Source: Morinoia aosen
Lineage: Eukaryota; Arthropoda; Malacostraca; Amphipoda; Talitridae
Direction: 5' to 3'
Length of the DNA stretch: 64,000 nt
NCBI GenBank assembly: GCA_030386875.1
Contig: CM059571.1
Span: 30,684,355-30,748,354 of the forward strand
Made by a program: the position numbers and the translations under genes. Below are positions 30,735-41,389 of the stretch, piece after piece. The stretch's first letter is position 1, and each line of letters opens with the position of its first letter. The notes beneath the pieces are model-generated. The model worked only from the letters and a program-made list of their open reading frames with translations, searched no databases and was not told where the DNA came from.

Positions 30735-31055
30735 AGTGATGTAAAGTCCAGAGCTGAGAGTTTAGTAGGCCTTCTTTTTGTTCTAATTAAAATGCCTCGT
30801 TTCCTTAGGTTAAGACCAATTTTTTTTGGTTCATTAGTGTCCTGTTTTTCATCACCTATGAATTTCTTGTTCAGGTTTAATTTTGTTTCATAACCTTACT
30901 CCTCAACTTATTGTTCCTATACTGAGGTTCTCGCGTGTGGAAACACCCTGCGTATTAATTATGCGTTTCCTTTTAACTCCGGTGCTCGGCGTTTCCTTCC
31001 TCTATTTGAACGGTTGTATTGTATAAGGAAATGGAGGCTAAACCCAAGTCAGAAT
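30735..31055 (+). repeat. Dispersed repeat family A copy, diverged
   Basis: Recognisable blocks include GTAAAGTCCAGAGCTGAGAG, TTTTTTTTGGTTCATTAGTGTCC, TTTTTCATCACCTATGA and AAATGGAGGCTAAAC. Other parts have drifted. It runs into the tandem units at 31060. Confidence 0.5.
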
Positions 31056-31059
31056 TCAA

Positions 31060-31385
31060 TCTATAGAACTATTTAGTTTTTGTAATAAAAACTTGATGCT
31101 CTATGTGAGAATATGTAAAGTCCTGTGACTGTGTCGCTTTGAGCAACATTGTTGTGGTAAGGAAGGCCGAAACTATGTCACAACCTAATTTATAGAACTA
31201 GTCAGTATTTTTAATAAAAACTTGGTGTTCTACGAGAGAATATGTAAAGTCCTGCAGCTGTGCTCGCTTTGAGCAGCAAGGAAGGCTGAATCTATGTCGT
31301 AATCTAATCTGTAGAACTAGTCAGTATTCATAATGACGACTGGGTGTTTTATGGAAGAAGATTTTAAAGTCCCACGACTGACTTA
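31060..31385 (+). repeat. Three tandem ~120-bp units derived from family A sequence
   Basis: TATAGAACTA (or TGTAGAACTA) recurs at 31063, 31191 and 31309. Each is followed by (T)AATAAAAACTTGGTG-like sequence and an ATATGTAAAGTCC block with AAGGAAGGC before the next unit. The units look like local tandem duplication of a family A 3' segment. Confidence 0.55.
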
Positions 31386-31612
31386 TGTAAGCCATCAATT
31401 TATTGAGAATAGAAAACGTTTTTGAATCCGTTGCAGATCATCTCTTTATTCACTGCTGTCATTATTTGTTTTTAATTAGCGATTGAACAATTCAAAATTT
31501 TTCAACATGAAAATATTGTGGCGTAACTCGTGAGCGATATTGAATGCGGTAGCCCTTATTGGGAAACACAAAATGGAATGAACAAAATAAACGGATTTTT
31601 ATTCACTCTTCC

Positions 31613-32045
31613 CCCTCAGAGGGACACAACTATTGCATCCATGGGAATTAGCACTCCCTCGGGGAAAATGTGAGAGCCCGAACTGAGAGTTGGTTAGGCT
31701 TTCCTTTCGTTAAAATGAAATGTCTTTGTTGTGTTAAGGAACATATTCTTTGGGTTCACAGGTGTCCTGTTTTTCAGCACCTACTACTTTCTTCTTCAAA
31801 TTTGGTCTTGTTTCATAACCTTCTTTCACAACTTACTGTTTCCATGCCCTTTCTGCATTGATTCCGCGTTTCCTTAACTCCCCACTGAATGGTGCCTTCC
31901 TCCTTCCTCTCTTTGGATCGCATTTGTTGCTGCGGGTAGGGAGGCTAAAACTAACGACTAATCTAATCAATCCTTCCTCTCTTTGGATCGCCTTTGTTGC
32001 GGATAGGGAGGTTTAAACTAACTAATAATCTAATTTAATTAAGTG
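31613..32045 (+). repeat. Dispersed repeat family A copy with duplicated 3' end
   Basis: The 5' part (CTCAGAGGGACACAACTATTG, with a CATGGGAATTAGC block) is complete. The 3' block TCCTTCCTCTCTTTGGATCG appears twice in tandem (about 31902 and 31970), each followed by a GGTAGGGAGGCT-like end and TAATCTAATC-type tail. Confidence 0.7.
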
Positions 32046-32430
32046 TGTGATGGAGTCTTGTGTAGGAACAAATCCTGTGCACACATTCCCCGTTGTGTCA
32101 AGTTCATATTGAATGATTTCTAACTTCCTTTGATTGGACTTTGTTGCGGTAGGGAGGCCTGTACTACCAATAATCTAACCTTGAAATATTTTGTTTAGTT
32201 TGTACCGACTTTTTTTCGGTCCATTGCCATCCTATTCTCTGCAACCTTACATATCCATGGTAGATTTTTCATTTCAAATTTCGTACCTTGATGCTTCCAT
32301 CCAAAACATATTTGAGAACACACCTCGTGCATAGATTTCCTGATTTATTTTTTCCACACCGATTGGTGCCTTCTTCCTTCCTGTTCATGAAACACCATTT
32401 TTTTTTGTGGGGAGAAGTTCTGAAATGGTG
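32046..32430 (+). repeat. Fragments of family A
   Basis: Two partial copies follow on. One ends GGTAGGGAGGCCTGTACTAC near 32165. The next starts near 32190 with a TTTTTTTCGGTCCATTGCC block and a GGTGCCTTCTTCCTTCC block near 32360. Both lack the family 5' end. Confidence 0.45.
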
Positions 32431-32544
32431 TCATATTCATCTAGATTTTCTGTATTTTATCATTTATTCATATAATCATTGCAACAATGTGAACGCGAGT
32501 AATTATAACTTCCACTCACAACGATAACAATAATCAAAGCTCTC

Positions 32545-32810
32545 TGTTCCTAGCGCTCCCATGGGAAATGTACAAGTTCTTGAGCTAAAGGTTAGGTAAG
32601 CCTTTGGTTAAAATAAAGTAGTCTTAATGATTTTTTTGACCATTTCTTCGGTTCACTGCTGTCCTGTTTTTCAGCACCTATTACTTTCTTCGTCAACTTC
32701 TATCTCTTTTCATAAACTTCTATCTTAACTCACTGTTTCTATATCCCCTTCTGGGTAGGTTCCGCGTTCCCTTAACTCCAAACTAAATGGGGCCTTCTTA
32801 TCGGAAGTCT
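32545..32810 (+). repeat. Dispersed repeat family A copy
   Basis: GCGCTCCCATGGGAAATG, GAGCTAAAGGTTAGGTAAGC, a TTCACTGCTGTCCTG block and CTAAATGGGGCCTTC are present. The 3' end is missing. Confidence 0.65.
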
Positions 32811-33264
32811 TTTTTTAGCTTAGAAGTTTAGATGCTGAAAAAGAATATACAACTGTAAATCAATGCTCCTGCTCATTCAGTTCGTGAACTTACAAGCAGA
32901 ATATATCGCAGGTTTTATTTCAAATAAATATGTGAAACTGAATCTTATATTATCCTTTTTTACGATTAAGCACGGCGGGCAATAGTCAGCTTCATCTGCA
33001 TGGAAAAAGTACTAAAACGTTTTGGATGATTGAATAAAGTACATTTTCCTGCAGTTTGGATAGAGCTGTCAATTTTTGAAGCTGCGAGAATGATAAAATT
33101 GAAGATCGATAACTTTTTAGTTCTGGTAGATTTGTACGTAGCTGGACGGAATTCAATTTTCCAAAAATCCAAATCCGTACCTTGCAGAGGCACGCCGGCA
33201 GTCGGCCATGTTGTTGATCGTACGTATGGAAGGGCAGAGTACGCTACGTAGTAGTACGCTGCCG

Positions 33265-33300
33265 CCGCCGCTGACGTCATGGTGTGGAGGGGACGTCATC
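33265..33300. promoter_or_regulatory. Candidate promoter island with two CRE-like sites
   Basis: A perfect TGACGTCA (33272-33279) and a second GACGTCA (33292-33298) lie in a short GC-rich island, with an inverted CCAAT box (ATTGG) about 30 bp further on. There is no identified gene on either side, so a promoter role is only suggested. Confidence 0.3.
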
Positions 33301-33784
33301 TGGCTTGATTGAAATGAAGCCTCCTATTGGCTAGTCGAATTAGCGAATGTGCGCGGCTGTCCCCGAAGAAGTGACGGTACCTCCTTTAGTCTACCATGAG
33401 GTAGGTGGAGCCAACTTCAGCCAAGCGTCTGTGGTTGGCTCAGAATTGTGACGTGTCGGGCGGGCATTGAGAGTGCCCGAGTGTTTCAACTTTTGCAGCC
33501 AAATTGAGCCCCATCGGAGTGCGCTATGCTCCCTCCATATATCCTAGCTCCATGATTTCAATGCTGTAACTTACCTGATTTTTCCGCCATGGTCCAATAA
33601 AGATAGGGAAAGTTCGTCGAGTGAACGGCACCACAGCTTTCCACCAAGGTCAGCGCTGTACTGCGTAGCTGGTGGTCAACAGCAGAGTTGCACCACCTAA
33701 ACAAAACAGGGACGCGTATCAAACGCGTTCAAAACATCTCGCGCCAATTCCTGATCACAGCATTAATATTACAGAGCATGTTTG
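33301..33784. other. GC-richer non-coding stretch
   Basis: No gene is recognised. It contains an inverted repeat GAGCCAAC (33408) with GTTGGCTC (about 33433) and the CTCCCTCCATATAT box that occurs inverted at 8.37 kb. Confidence 0.4.
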
Positions 33785-33824
33785 AAAGGCGACCGTACGG
33801 TACATCTGGTCGCTAAAGGGTTAA
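33785..33824. mobile_element. Solo piggyBac-type terminal repeat
   Basis: AAAGGCGACCGTACGGTACA, then TCTGGTCGC and TAAAGGGTTAA, matches the terminal sub-repeats of the piggyBac at 5731-8255 and ends in an intact TTAA (33821-33824), the family target. No transposase is nearby. It is probably one end of a degraded non-autonomous copy. Confidence 0.5.
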
Positions 33825-34603
33825 ATTGTATCACAGATTTGTATAATATATATTAGTGATTGGCTCCGCTCTATTACACTTTGCACTACCTTTAACAATA
33901 TTAGATATTTTTATCATTGTTGTCATCGATGACGCTGTAGTTTTGAAAAAATAAAATTTTTAAATTTGCAAATGATTGGTGAGAGTTATTTGGTCAGCGC
34001 CAGCTCGTCGCCTGGTTGGAGTTGTTGATTGGAGTGTTGCCCATTGAACTAAATTATTAATAACTTAATTTCATTCTATCTTTCTCCTGTCATCTATACT
34101 CCGAGAAAAAAGAGCAAGTCACCATGTCGCAAAACCGACGCAGCAGAATGTGGCATAGCGCGAATAAAGGAGAAAGGCCTTGGGTGCGATAGTAAACATA
34201 CATTATGTGGAGCTAACATGAGTCCGCCAACTTATTCACGTAAAATGATCTTTTTCTCTCTTCCAAATATCATTATTTGGACTAAGTTTTTATCTATATA
34301 ATTTGCCGCTTAATGAGAAGTATTCGCTTCTCAGTGGTCCTGTGAAATGTTCTGCTGTGTCGGTTTAAAGTCCCTGCTGACGCCCTGATTTCTGCGGCTT
34401 GAGTCCTACTGCATGTTTTTTGTCTTATTGAACACTGAAGAGAAAATTCCACTTGAATAGTTCTTTACTTTTGAAGTCCTTCCCTACCCGCAGCTCTCAA
34501 CTATCGTTTTTTTACCTTCAAAACAGAAAAAAATTACGAAACACTTCAAGATGACAACATAGAAAACTGGTGTTTATATCCCTTTCCTGCACGGACAAGT
34601 ACC
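33825..34603. other. Non-coding interval
   Basis: AT-rich with no recognised gene or repeat. It precedes, on the minus strand, the 3' side of the exon-like block at 34604-35276. Confidence 0.4.
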
Positions 34604-35276
34604 TGCCTGTCACTGGAGCAGTAGTATTAGTATAATACTCATAGCCTGGATAGTGAGAAAACTCGCTAAAGTATCCGAGTTGTGTGTAAGAGCTGAAATC
34701 ACCAGAAGCCCCAACCGTTCCGGCCTTCACTTCTATCAAATGGAAGTTTTCCTCGTGGTATTCATTTGACTGAGCTTTTAGCACTGCATATCGTATGTCG
34801 TAAGTACTTTTTAGGTCAGAAACGACGTATGGGTTGTCCCCTTTTGGTAGCTTGAAGCAGCGGTCAAATGAAAGATCATACACGCCATGCAACAAATTTT
34901 CTGGTACGCGTAGAGGAGTGAGACCATTCACCCCGCTTGAAACGAACACGGTTATGCCGGCCTGGGCTGTTATGATGTTATTCCGACCGCGTCGAGTGAG
35001 GCACTTCATGAGTCGATGTTGAACGCAGAAGAGACGAGGTCCATCAAAACATATGCAACTCCTGGCCCTCGGGAGCACGCCGTGCGTAAGGCCATCCTAA
35101 ACCGATTAAGCCTCTCATCAGAGCCATGGAAGACCAGCTCCTCAACTCTGTCCGTAGCTGCGCCGGTCCAGCTCTCACTGACCTCAGTTATTGTCCAGTC
35201 GTTTAGAAATGCCCTCGCTGTTGGAGGCACCAATAAAAGTCTCAAAATCTGACTCATTGCGGATGTCAGCATTACT
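34604..35276 (-). pseudogene. Unrecognised exon-like coding block with a frame break
   Basis: On the minus strand a strong acceptor (TTTTCATTTTTTCCAG) precedes 35276, and a CAG|GTACTT donor lies at about 34604, enclosing about 670 bases of unusually GC-rich sequence with a coding look. One frame runs from 35276 to a TGA at about 35006 (motifs FLNDWTITEVSESWTG, CSRGPGVAYVLMDLV). A second frame takes over within 35006-35078 and runs to the donor (motifs NIITAQAGITVFVSSG, ENLLHGVYDLSFDRCFKL, HYPGYEYY). The switch suggests a frameshift or unrecognised splicing. I do not recognise the family; part looks like an alpha/beta secreted or extracellular domain, but that is a guess. Confidence 0.4.
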
Positions 35277-37911
35277 GGAAAAAATGAAAACAAGATTTAT
35301 CTATTAAAATCCTCTGTGAGGAGATGATGAATGGTTACCAGTTTTGTCACGCATCTATTTTATTTATTTGAACAAAACCTGAGTTTAAAGGGGCTCTGAA
35401 CTTTCAAATAAAATTACGTGATGAAAATGGAGAGCTTTTCGAATATTGTACTTAATGTTCATTTGATTGAGCTGCACAGAGGCGTACGAGACTTTGCTTG
35501 TAATTTCAGCCCAGCTTGATGAGACACTAAATGAATTTATTCAGTTCCGGTGTATTCCTATCCATTGTAGATTATGCTTGTACGATGAAATTCTCATTAG
35601 AAATACAATATTACAAGAAACGGCGAGGATTCATGTAAGGATCTCTCCATAAATGTGTTATGAGAGTTATGACCTCTCGTGAAGAGAAAAAGATTGCTTT
35701 CAAGGATTGGTAAGCCCTAGTAGTACTTACATTGGACGGAGGGGGGGGGGGGGAGAGCAAAGAAATACAACGCTTTGATTAAATCGCCAAATTCCACATT
35801 TGCCGACCACATACAATTACGAAAATTGCACTATATAAACAATTATGTTGAAACACTGAAAATATAACTAACCCCTCTGTAACTGTCAGCCCTAGTATGA
35901 CGACTAGTTATTGTTTGAGCAACGGTGAATTTTTACTATACGCATAAATTGGCAAAAAAATGCAGACATTAAAAAAGCATCAAAATACAGCAGTTAGATC
36001 ATTGAAGAAAAGAGGCTGATGTAGACAGTCCTTGCGCGCGCCGAAGTGAAGCGATTTTAAAGCTACCGTAAAATTGAGCTACCAGGAAAATGAAGGCGCT
36101 AAAGTATAGAACTTAACATGTTGTTTAAATCTGTGGGTCTTGAGATGAGGATAAAGCGAGTTCAGGACATGTGAATTTGATTTGAAAAGATACGGGAAAT
36201 TATGTAATATTAATCGTTCGCTTCGAGCATTACGATGGCTTCTAGAAGTAAATGCCCAATAGTCTGCACCCCGAATATGTTTGCAGAAACCCCGTAGTAT
36301 ATATGCAATACGCATTGTCAGTTCATGTAAATTTCAGCTTAAAATGTAATATTTTCAATCAGAAGGGAACCACCGAGACGCAGCTGGTTTGCTGGGTTTT
36401 TCTTCGCTCGTTCCCAATTGAAAATCAAGGACGTATCGCCGGTGTATTAAGGACGTGAGGGTCGATTATGCACGATTTATAGGCTAGTCGGCCTGCTCTG
36501 CTTTAACACTGCCTCTACGCCCCCCAAACCAAGCGCGGTCAAGCTCGGACGTGAAATTCATAGTTGGCCTTGGATGAATCGAAGGCGCAAAATTTTCAGT
36601 TGATTAACGGCCGTAACATTTGAAAGCGGCATGACTCGATCTGTCAGTTATTGTTAATGACATCGTGTCATCGTGAGCGTACTGGCGGTTACTGCCTCTG
36701 CTAAGGTTGCGTTTGGTGTTTCGACTGAGTTCTTCACAATCATTGCGTTAGGCAAATTGTGACGTAGTATTGCATCAGATGCCCAAAACATGTTTATTGA
36801 TATTATATTGATTGTTTTCTGGGATGTTGTGGCGATCAACCGTTATGCTCATCCTCAGATTTTTCTCGTCACTTCTCGAGCTCAAGCTGAGTTCAATTTT
36901 TTAAACATAGTTATGTGAAGTGTTGTTCGTCCAACTGTTTTGAAACTAGAACAGTGGTATTCATATCAAAGTACTCAGGATAGTTTACTGAGCAAGTTTA
37001 CAGAACAGTTCACATTCACTTGATTCATTTGCAAGTTTTTCACAGAGTGGCTATAAAGACTTTTTTTCAAATGTGTATTGATGTCACAATAAGTTACTTA
37101 TTTTCACGATATTAAAAGTGCAAATGCTGACATTGAACAATAAATTAAACCAATATGCTTTTCAGAGTGCTTTGTATCAGTGCCCACAAGAATAGAGGAA
37201 AACGCTGGTGATAAACCAAACCTGTTAGTTTATAATGAAAAATCGATTGCTCTAAATATGTATCATGGCCAAAAAATAGCACAACGTTGTGTGACTCTTG
37301 CACTTTTGGGACTTAGCACTCCTTCAGGGTCCGAGAGATGTGAATTTGGGTCATTTTATATTGTAATTATCGTTTTGCCTTTTCATGATAGACATTCTTT
37401 ATTCATTTTCTTACTTTCCATGCTATGTCGTCTTCAACTATTCTCTTGTTTAATTTGTTTCTCAAGATTTGTAATTCTGTGCATTGAGTCCTGCGCAACA
37501 GTGCATCTTATCTATCACTTGTGGTTATGGTTTACTGCAAATACTTTTTTGGTAGATAATTGCGCTAGCTAATTGTGCTCTAATTTTTTCTCTAAAACCG
37601 CATTAGTAACGCAAGGAAATTCTTTTGTGCTATTCTTTGCCTTTGCTTGCCATTTGGTGCTCTAATGAAATATTTTCCAGTCTTTGAACTTGTTATTTGA
37701 AATGCTGTTCAGCATCCAGCCAATAAACAAGCACATTCAGTTAACTTTAGGTGCCTACGTATGTAATTTATAAATGATGCATTTCTTTTGCAAATTTTTT
37801 TTTTTGCTGGTTCATCGGTCACTCACCTGATGCAGGGTATTGAAAATTTACGTTGTAACTCTAATTTCATCCGTTATGTTCTTTAATGATATTCAAAATG
37901 TTCCCCTCCCT
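35277..37911. other. Non-coding interval
   Basis: There is no gene that I can support. A run of about 16 G residues is at 35738-35753. An acceptor-like TATGCTTTTCAG ends at 37166, followed by an open stretch to 37572. That stretch includes GGACTTAGCACTCC, which resembles family A, so it is probably repeat-derived. Confidence 0.4.
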
Positions 37912-37917
37912 CAGGGG

Positions 37918-38165
37918 CAGGGTTGCGGAGTCGGAGGAATAAATTTGCGACTCCGACTCCGACTCCGACTCCACCTTTCCAAAATTGGGCGACTCCGACT
38001 CCGACTCCGACTCCACCTTTTCAGAATTTGGCGACTCCGACTCCGACTCCGACTCCACCTTTTCAGGATTTGGCGACTCCGACTCCGACTCCGACTTCAT
38101 TTTTCCAGAATTTGGCGACTCCAACACCGACTCCGCCTATTCACAATTTTGTGACTCCCAACTTC
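37918..38165 (+). repeat. GACTCC-rich repeat element, 42-bp units
   Basis: Starts CAGGGTTGCGGAGTCGGAG, then turns into the opposite strand sense with four or five 42-bp units. Each unit is (GACTCC)4 plus a spacer such as ACCTTTTCAGAATTTGGC. Because 42 is divisible by 3, all frames give repetitive open reading (Ser-Asp, Arg-Leu or Thr-Pro runs); I do not treat these as genes. A related element lies at 43628-43890. Confidence 0.75.
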
Positions 38166-38853
38166 ACCTATTCATAATATATAAGATGAATATTTTATTT
38201 CTTAACTAGTGTACACGGACCGTCAAAAATGACAAGATTCAATACCTTTCTTCAACAAATTTTCGTTTGAGTGAAGTTTCCATGCTTTCAGCTTTTTCCA
38301 AAGGTAACTTAATTTTCTAATAAGAGTAATAAACACTCAGAAACAGTATTTTAGAGCCGCAAGAGAAGTACTTATAGCCATTCGTGTCGTATCCAAGATA
38401 CAGAAATTCAGCATTACTGAAAGCAACTGCGAACTTGTGTATGTACATATATTGTAATAAGCAATACAGTACATTGTAATACAGTATATTGTAATATACA
38501 ATACAGCATATTGCAATATACAATACCCCGCCGAACTCGGTATTCACGATACAAACTCGAGTATATAAGGCTCTGGATCGCTCTAATTGTTTTGAAAGTG
38601 ACTTGTTATAGAGCACTTGCGCAACGAAAATGAGTGTATTAATTGACCGTGAACTGAAACTAAGATCGCCTGTGCTAATTTCTTCCTATCAATTTTTCTC
38701 AACAGCGTGACACAAAACGTATAAATAAACACACGACAGTCATTCTTAGTAGTAAACGGTTGCAGGTATTGAAACCTGTGCATTTGATCATTATATTCTT
38801 TATTAGCGAACGACTTTGAAATTGGCTACAGATTGTTAATAATCAAGATACTA
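38166..38853. other. Non-coding interval with a TATTGTAATA repeat
   Basis: At 38450-38530 variants of TATTGTAATA and its reverse complement alternate, giving a fold-back of about 80 bp. A short match to family B (GTCAAAAATGACAAGATTCAA) is near 38222. No gene is recognised. Confidence 0.45.
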
Positions 38854-39065
38854 GTGTACGTGTTTGGTCAAAAATGGCGGGATTCAATGGTATCGTTTTA
38901 AAAAAATCTCAAGATAAAAATGGCAAACAAATATATCCATTCTAATAGTACCCGCGATTAAAATACAGTATTTTCGTACTTGTGCATTGGTAAAACTCGT
39001 ATCACAGATACGTCATTAAGCATCTTTAAAAACGTCACAGACGCACACAACAACCAAGCAAGCAA
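38854..39065 (-). repeat. Dispersed repeat family B copy (minus)
   Basis: Its reverse complement aligns with 41172-41382 through blocks such as AAAGATGCTTAATGAC, TGTGAT-CGAGTTT-ACCA, TGCACAAGTAC, ATCGCGGGTAC and AT-GAATCCCG-CATTT. The pair is inverted, about 2.1 kb apart, flanking the mariner MITE at 39374-40148. Confidence 0.65.
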
Positions 39066-39373
39066 CAACTGGGCATTATAATTTAAATTATTGTTCGCAA
39101 GAAGTTTTTCAAAAATTTACCACACCTTTTAAGCATTTAAATGTCTTTTAAATTAAAATGCGATAAGCCGCATTTTCTTCACAGTAGATTCGATTTTTAA
39201 GCAATGTTTTTACTTATAAACATAAGTGAGCAGATGCCAGGTTTTTCATAATATTTCAATGGTATTTATGATACTGCCCAAGCAAGCAGATTCCCATTGT
39301 AATGACATAAGGAAATTACGCACGAGAACATATACTTATTTATAAATTGACGGACACCTGGTTTTTTATTATA

Positions 39374-40148
39374 CCGGGTGTCCCATAAAAATGTCCCCGA
39401 TTTTTAATCAACTATATCTCAGCTTTAAATTAACATATTTGAATTGTCTTTTTTCACAACGTAGTAAATTTTGTTTCCTTTTCGATTAATTTAAGTTTTT
39501 GAAAATCGGTTGAATAACCACTTTACAATGTTCAATTTACTAAAAGGGGTAGAAAAAATAATTGTTCAAAGGAAAATTTTTTAAAACAATATTGATGTTC
39601 TTCCTTATTTTGTACTCTCCATAAAACTAAACAAACAAAAATTTTAAAGAGTAACAAATCATAACCTTAAATACCGTTTAAATATATAAAGTAATTTAGT
39701 ATCCTTCGACATACCCTCCATTTCTCTCAAGGCAAGTATTACTTATAGCCACCATTGAACGAAGAGTTTTACCCATTATTCCACCGTTTTCTTTCAGTTC
39801 TTGAAACACTATTATTGAGAACACTTGAAACTTGAAACCTCTCAGAGGTCTTAAATACTTGGTGGTATGTAGGATACATCGTTATGAAATTATTCTTAAC
39901 AGTAGGTATTGAGAAATGGAGAAGAACACCAGTGTTGTTTTTAAAACTTTCCCTTTGAACAATTTTTCTACCCCTTTCAGTGAATCGGTCATCGTAAAGC
40001 GGTTATTCAACTGATTTTCAAAAACTCAAATTATTTGAAAAGGAAACAAAATTTACTAAATTGTTAATGAAAGACAATTAAAATATGTTAATTTAAAGCG
40101 GAGATATAATCAATTAAAAAGTCCGGGACATTTTTTCGGGACATCCAG
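39374..40148 (-). mobile_element. Mariner-derived MITE / deletion derivative with ~200-bp TIRs
   Basis: A 775-bp element between TA dinucleotides. The ends mirror each other: CCGGGTGTCCCATAAAAATG on the left and GGGACATCCAG on the right, extending inward about 200 bp (AGCTTTAAATTAACATATTT against AAATATGTTAATTTAAAGCG). On the minus strand near 39710-39770 a remnant reads NTCLERNGGYVEGY then stop, which resembles a mariner transposase C-terminus. So it is a shrunken copy of a once autonomous element. A one-ended relic of the family is at 1148-1267. Confidence 0.82.
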
Positions 40149-41171
40149 TATAGTATTGATTGTTCTTATACAATAAACGGTCAAGTGTCTCCTTTAAACA
40201 AATAAATAAATAGGTTTAGCTATTTCGTGAGCATAATCTCTCCTATGTTGATACAATGGAGTTTTAGGATTTAAAACTTAAAGGCGACTGTTGGAACATT
40301 TATTTCAAAAACAGAAGAACTTCAAGGGAACGACAGCAAGTCGTTTCCCGAGATGCGCAAATAAAAACCGTATCCAAGTTAGGCGTATCTTGAGGATTCC
40401 AACAGTACGCACAGCAGCGTCCTCTGTAATATTTTTATTATTAAATTCCTTTAAATGGAGACCGAAAATCTTCTTTAACGTAAGGTTAGTTTTTAAAACG
40501 GAACTTGCTAAAAATAGAAGACATCCAATGGACGCGACCGGTCATCAGCACGGTACTCCGGTAGGAAATTTTAGAGGCGTTCTGAGTAGAGAGATACAGA
40601 GTTTTAAGATGTCTGGTCGCCGACTAGCTGAATATCGTATCTTATTGCAAGATTGCATGTAGCACTAAGATTTTAACAATTAATTGACAATTAATTACCT
40701 TGAATAATAAATGCCTGTTCAAGAGGCTGCAAGAGCCGGGTCGTGGAGTTCAAGTCGCAGAAAGAGACTGCTTATTACGCAAGAGAAATCAGTTAGAGGT
40801 ACCAGACCCACTTTTATTAAAAGGACGACATGCTGCCCATGCAGAGCAAGTTCAAAGATAATTTAATGAGTGAACGCCAAAGCGTCACAAGTAATGTTAA
40901 TTAGAACTATTTATGGTTAATGCAGGTCTGCTAGAAGCGCAAACATGCTTAATTATAGAAAGTTAAATTTAAACACAAAAAGCGAAAGGAAGAGATGCAG
41001 CTGCAAAACAAAAAAACAAAGAACAAAAAGATCTAATTTCAAAAGTTTCAAATTCTTGTCCGTGAACTAAGAGAGGCCAACTGAAGAATACTTTTTCTTC
41101 CACAAAGCCGCCATCAGAAATACGGAAGATATTCAACAGGAAATTTCATTGAACAAATAAAATTGGCTGTC
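40149..41171. other. Non-coding interval
   Basis: A 123-codon open frame at 40291-40662 is the longest here. It has a basic composition but no recognised domain or splice context, so I leave it uncalled. No repeats are recognised. Confidence 0.4.
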
Positions 41172-41382
41172 CGTCTTTGTTGGTTGGTCTGTCTCCCTTT
41201 CACGCTCTTAAAGATGCTTAATGACTGTCTCTGTGATGCGAGTTTCACCAGTGCACAAGTACTAGAATATTTTCATCGCGGGTACCCTTAGGATGGAAAT
41301 ATTTCTTTATGATCCACATCTAGAAGATTTCTATACAGACAATATCGAATCCCGTCATTTATGACGAGTCGTGTCCACAATT
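41172..41382 (+). repeat. Dispersed repeat family B copy (plus)
   Basis: It is the inverted partner of 38854-39065. A weaker third match lies at about 52100-52175 (ATTAGGATGTATATA, then GTCATTTTTGACGTATCATG), next to the 3' LTR of the gypsy-type element. Family unknown. Confidence 0.6.
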
Positions 41383-41389
41383 ATGTATA

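Noticed and set aside
37166-37572. Acceptor followed by a 130-codon frame
   Set aside because: The frame contains family A-like sequence and a composition-driven hydrophobic tail; not a convincing exon.
37840-38209. Overlapping open frames encoding Ser-Asp, Arg-Leu or Thr-Pro repeats
   Set aside because: All derive from the 42-bp GACTCC microsatellite, which is open in several frames on both strands.
40291-40662. 123-codon frame
   Set aside because: No recognisable domain, no splice or start context, and no coding-like neighbour; kept out of the gene list.
40720-40800. Possible tRNA-like segment (GGGTCGTGGAGTTCAAGTCGC)
   Set aside because: A B-box-like string is present but no cloverleaf stems or A box could be paired.
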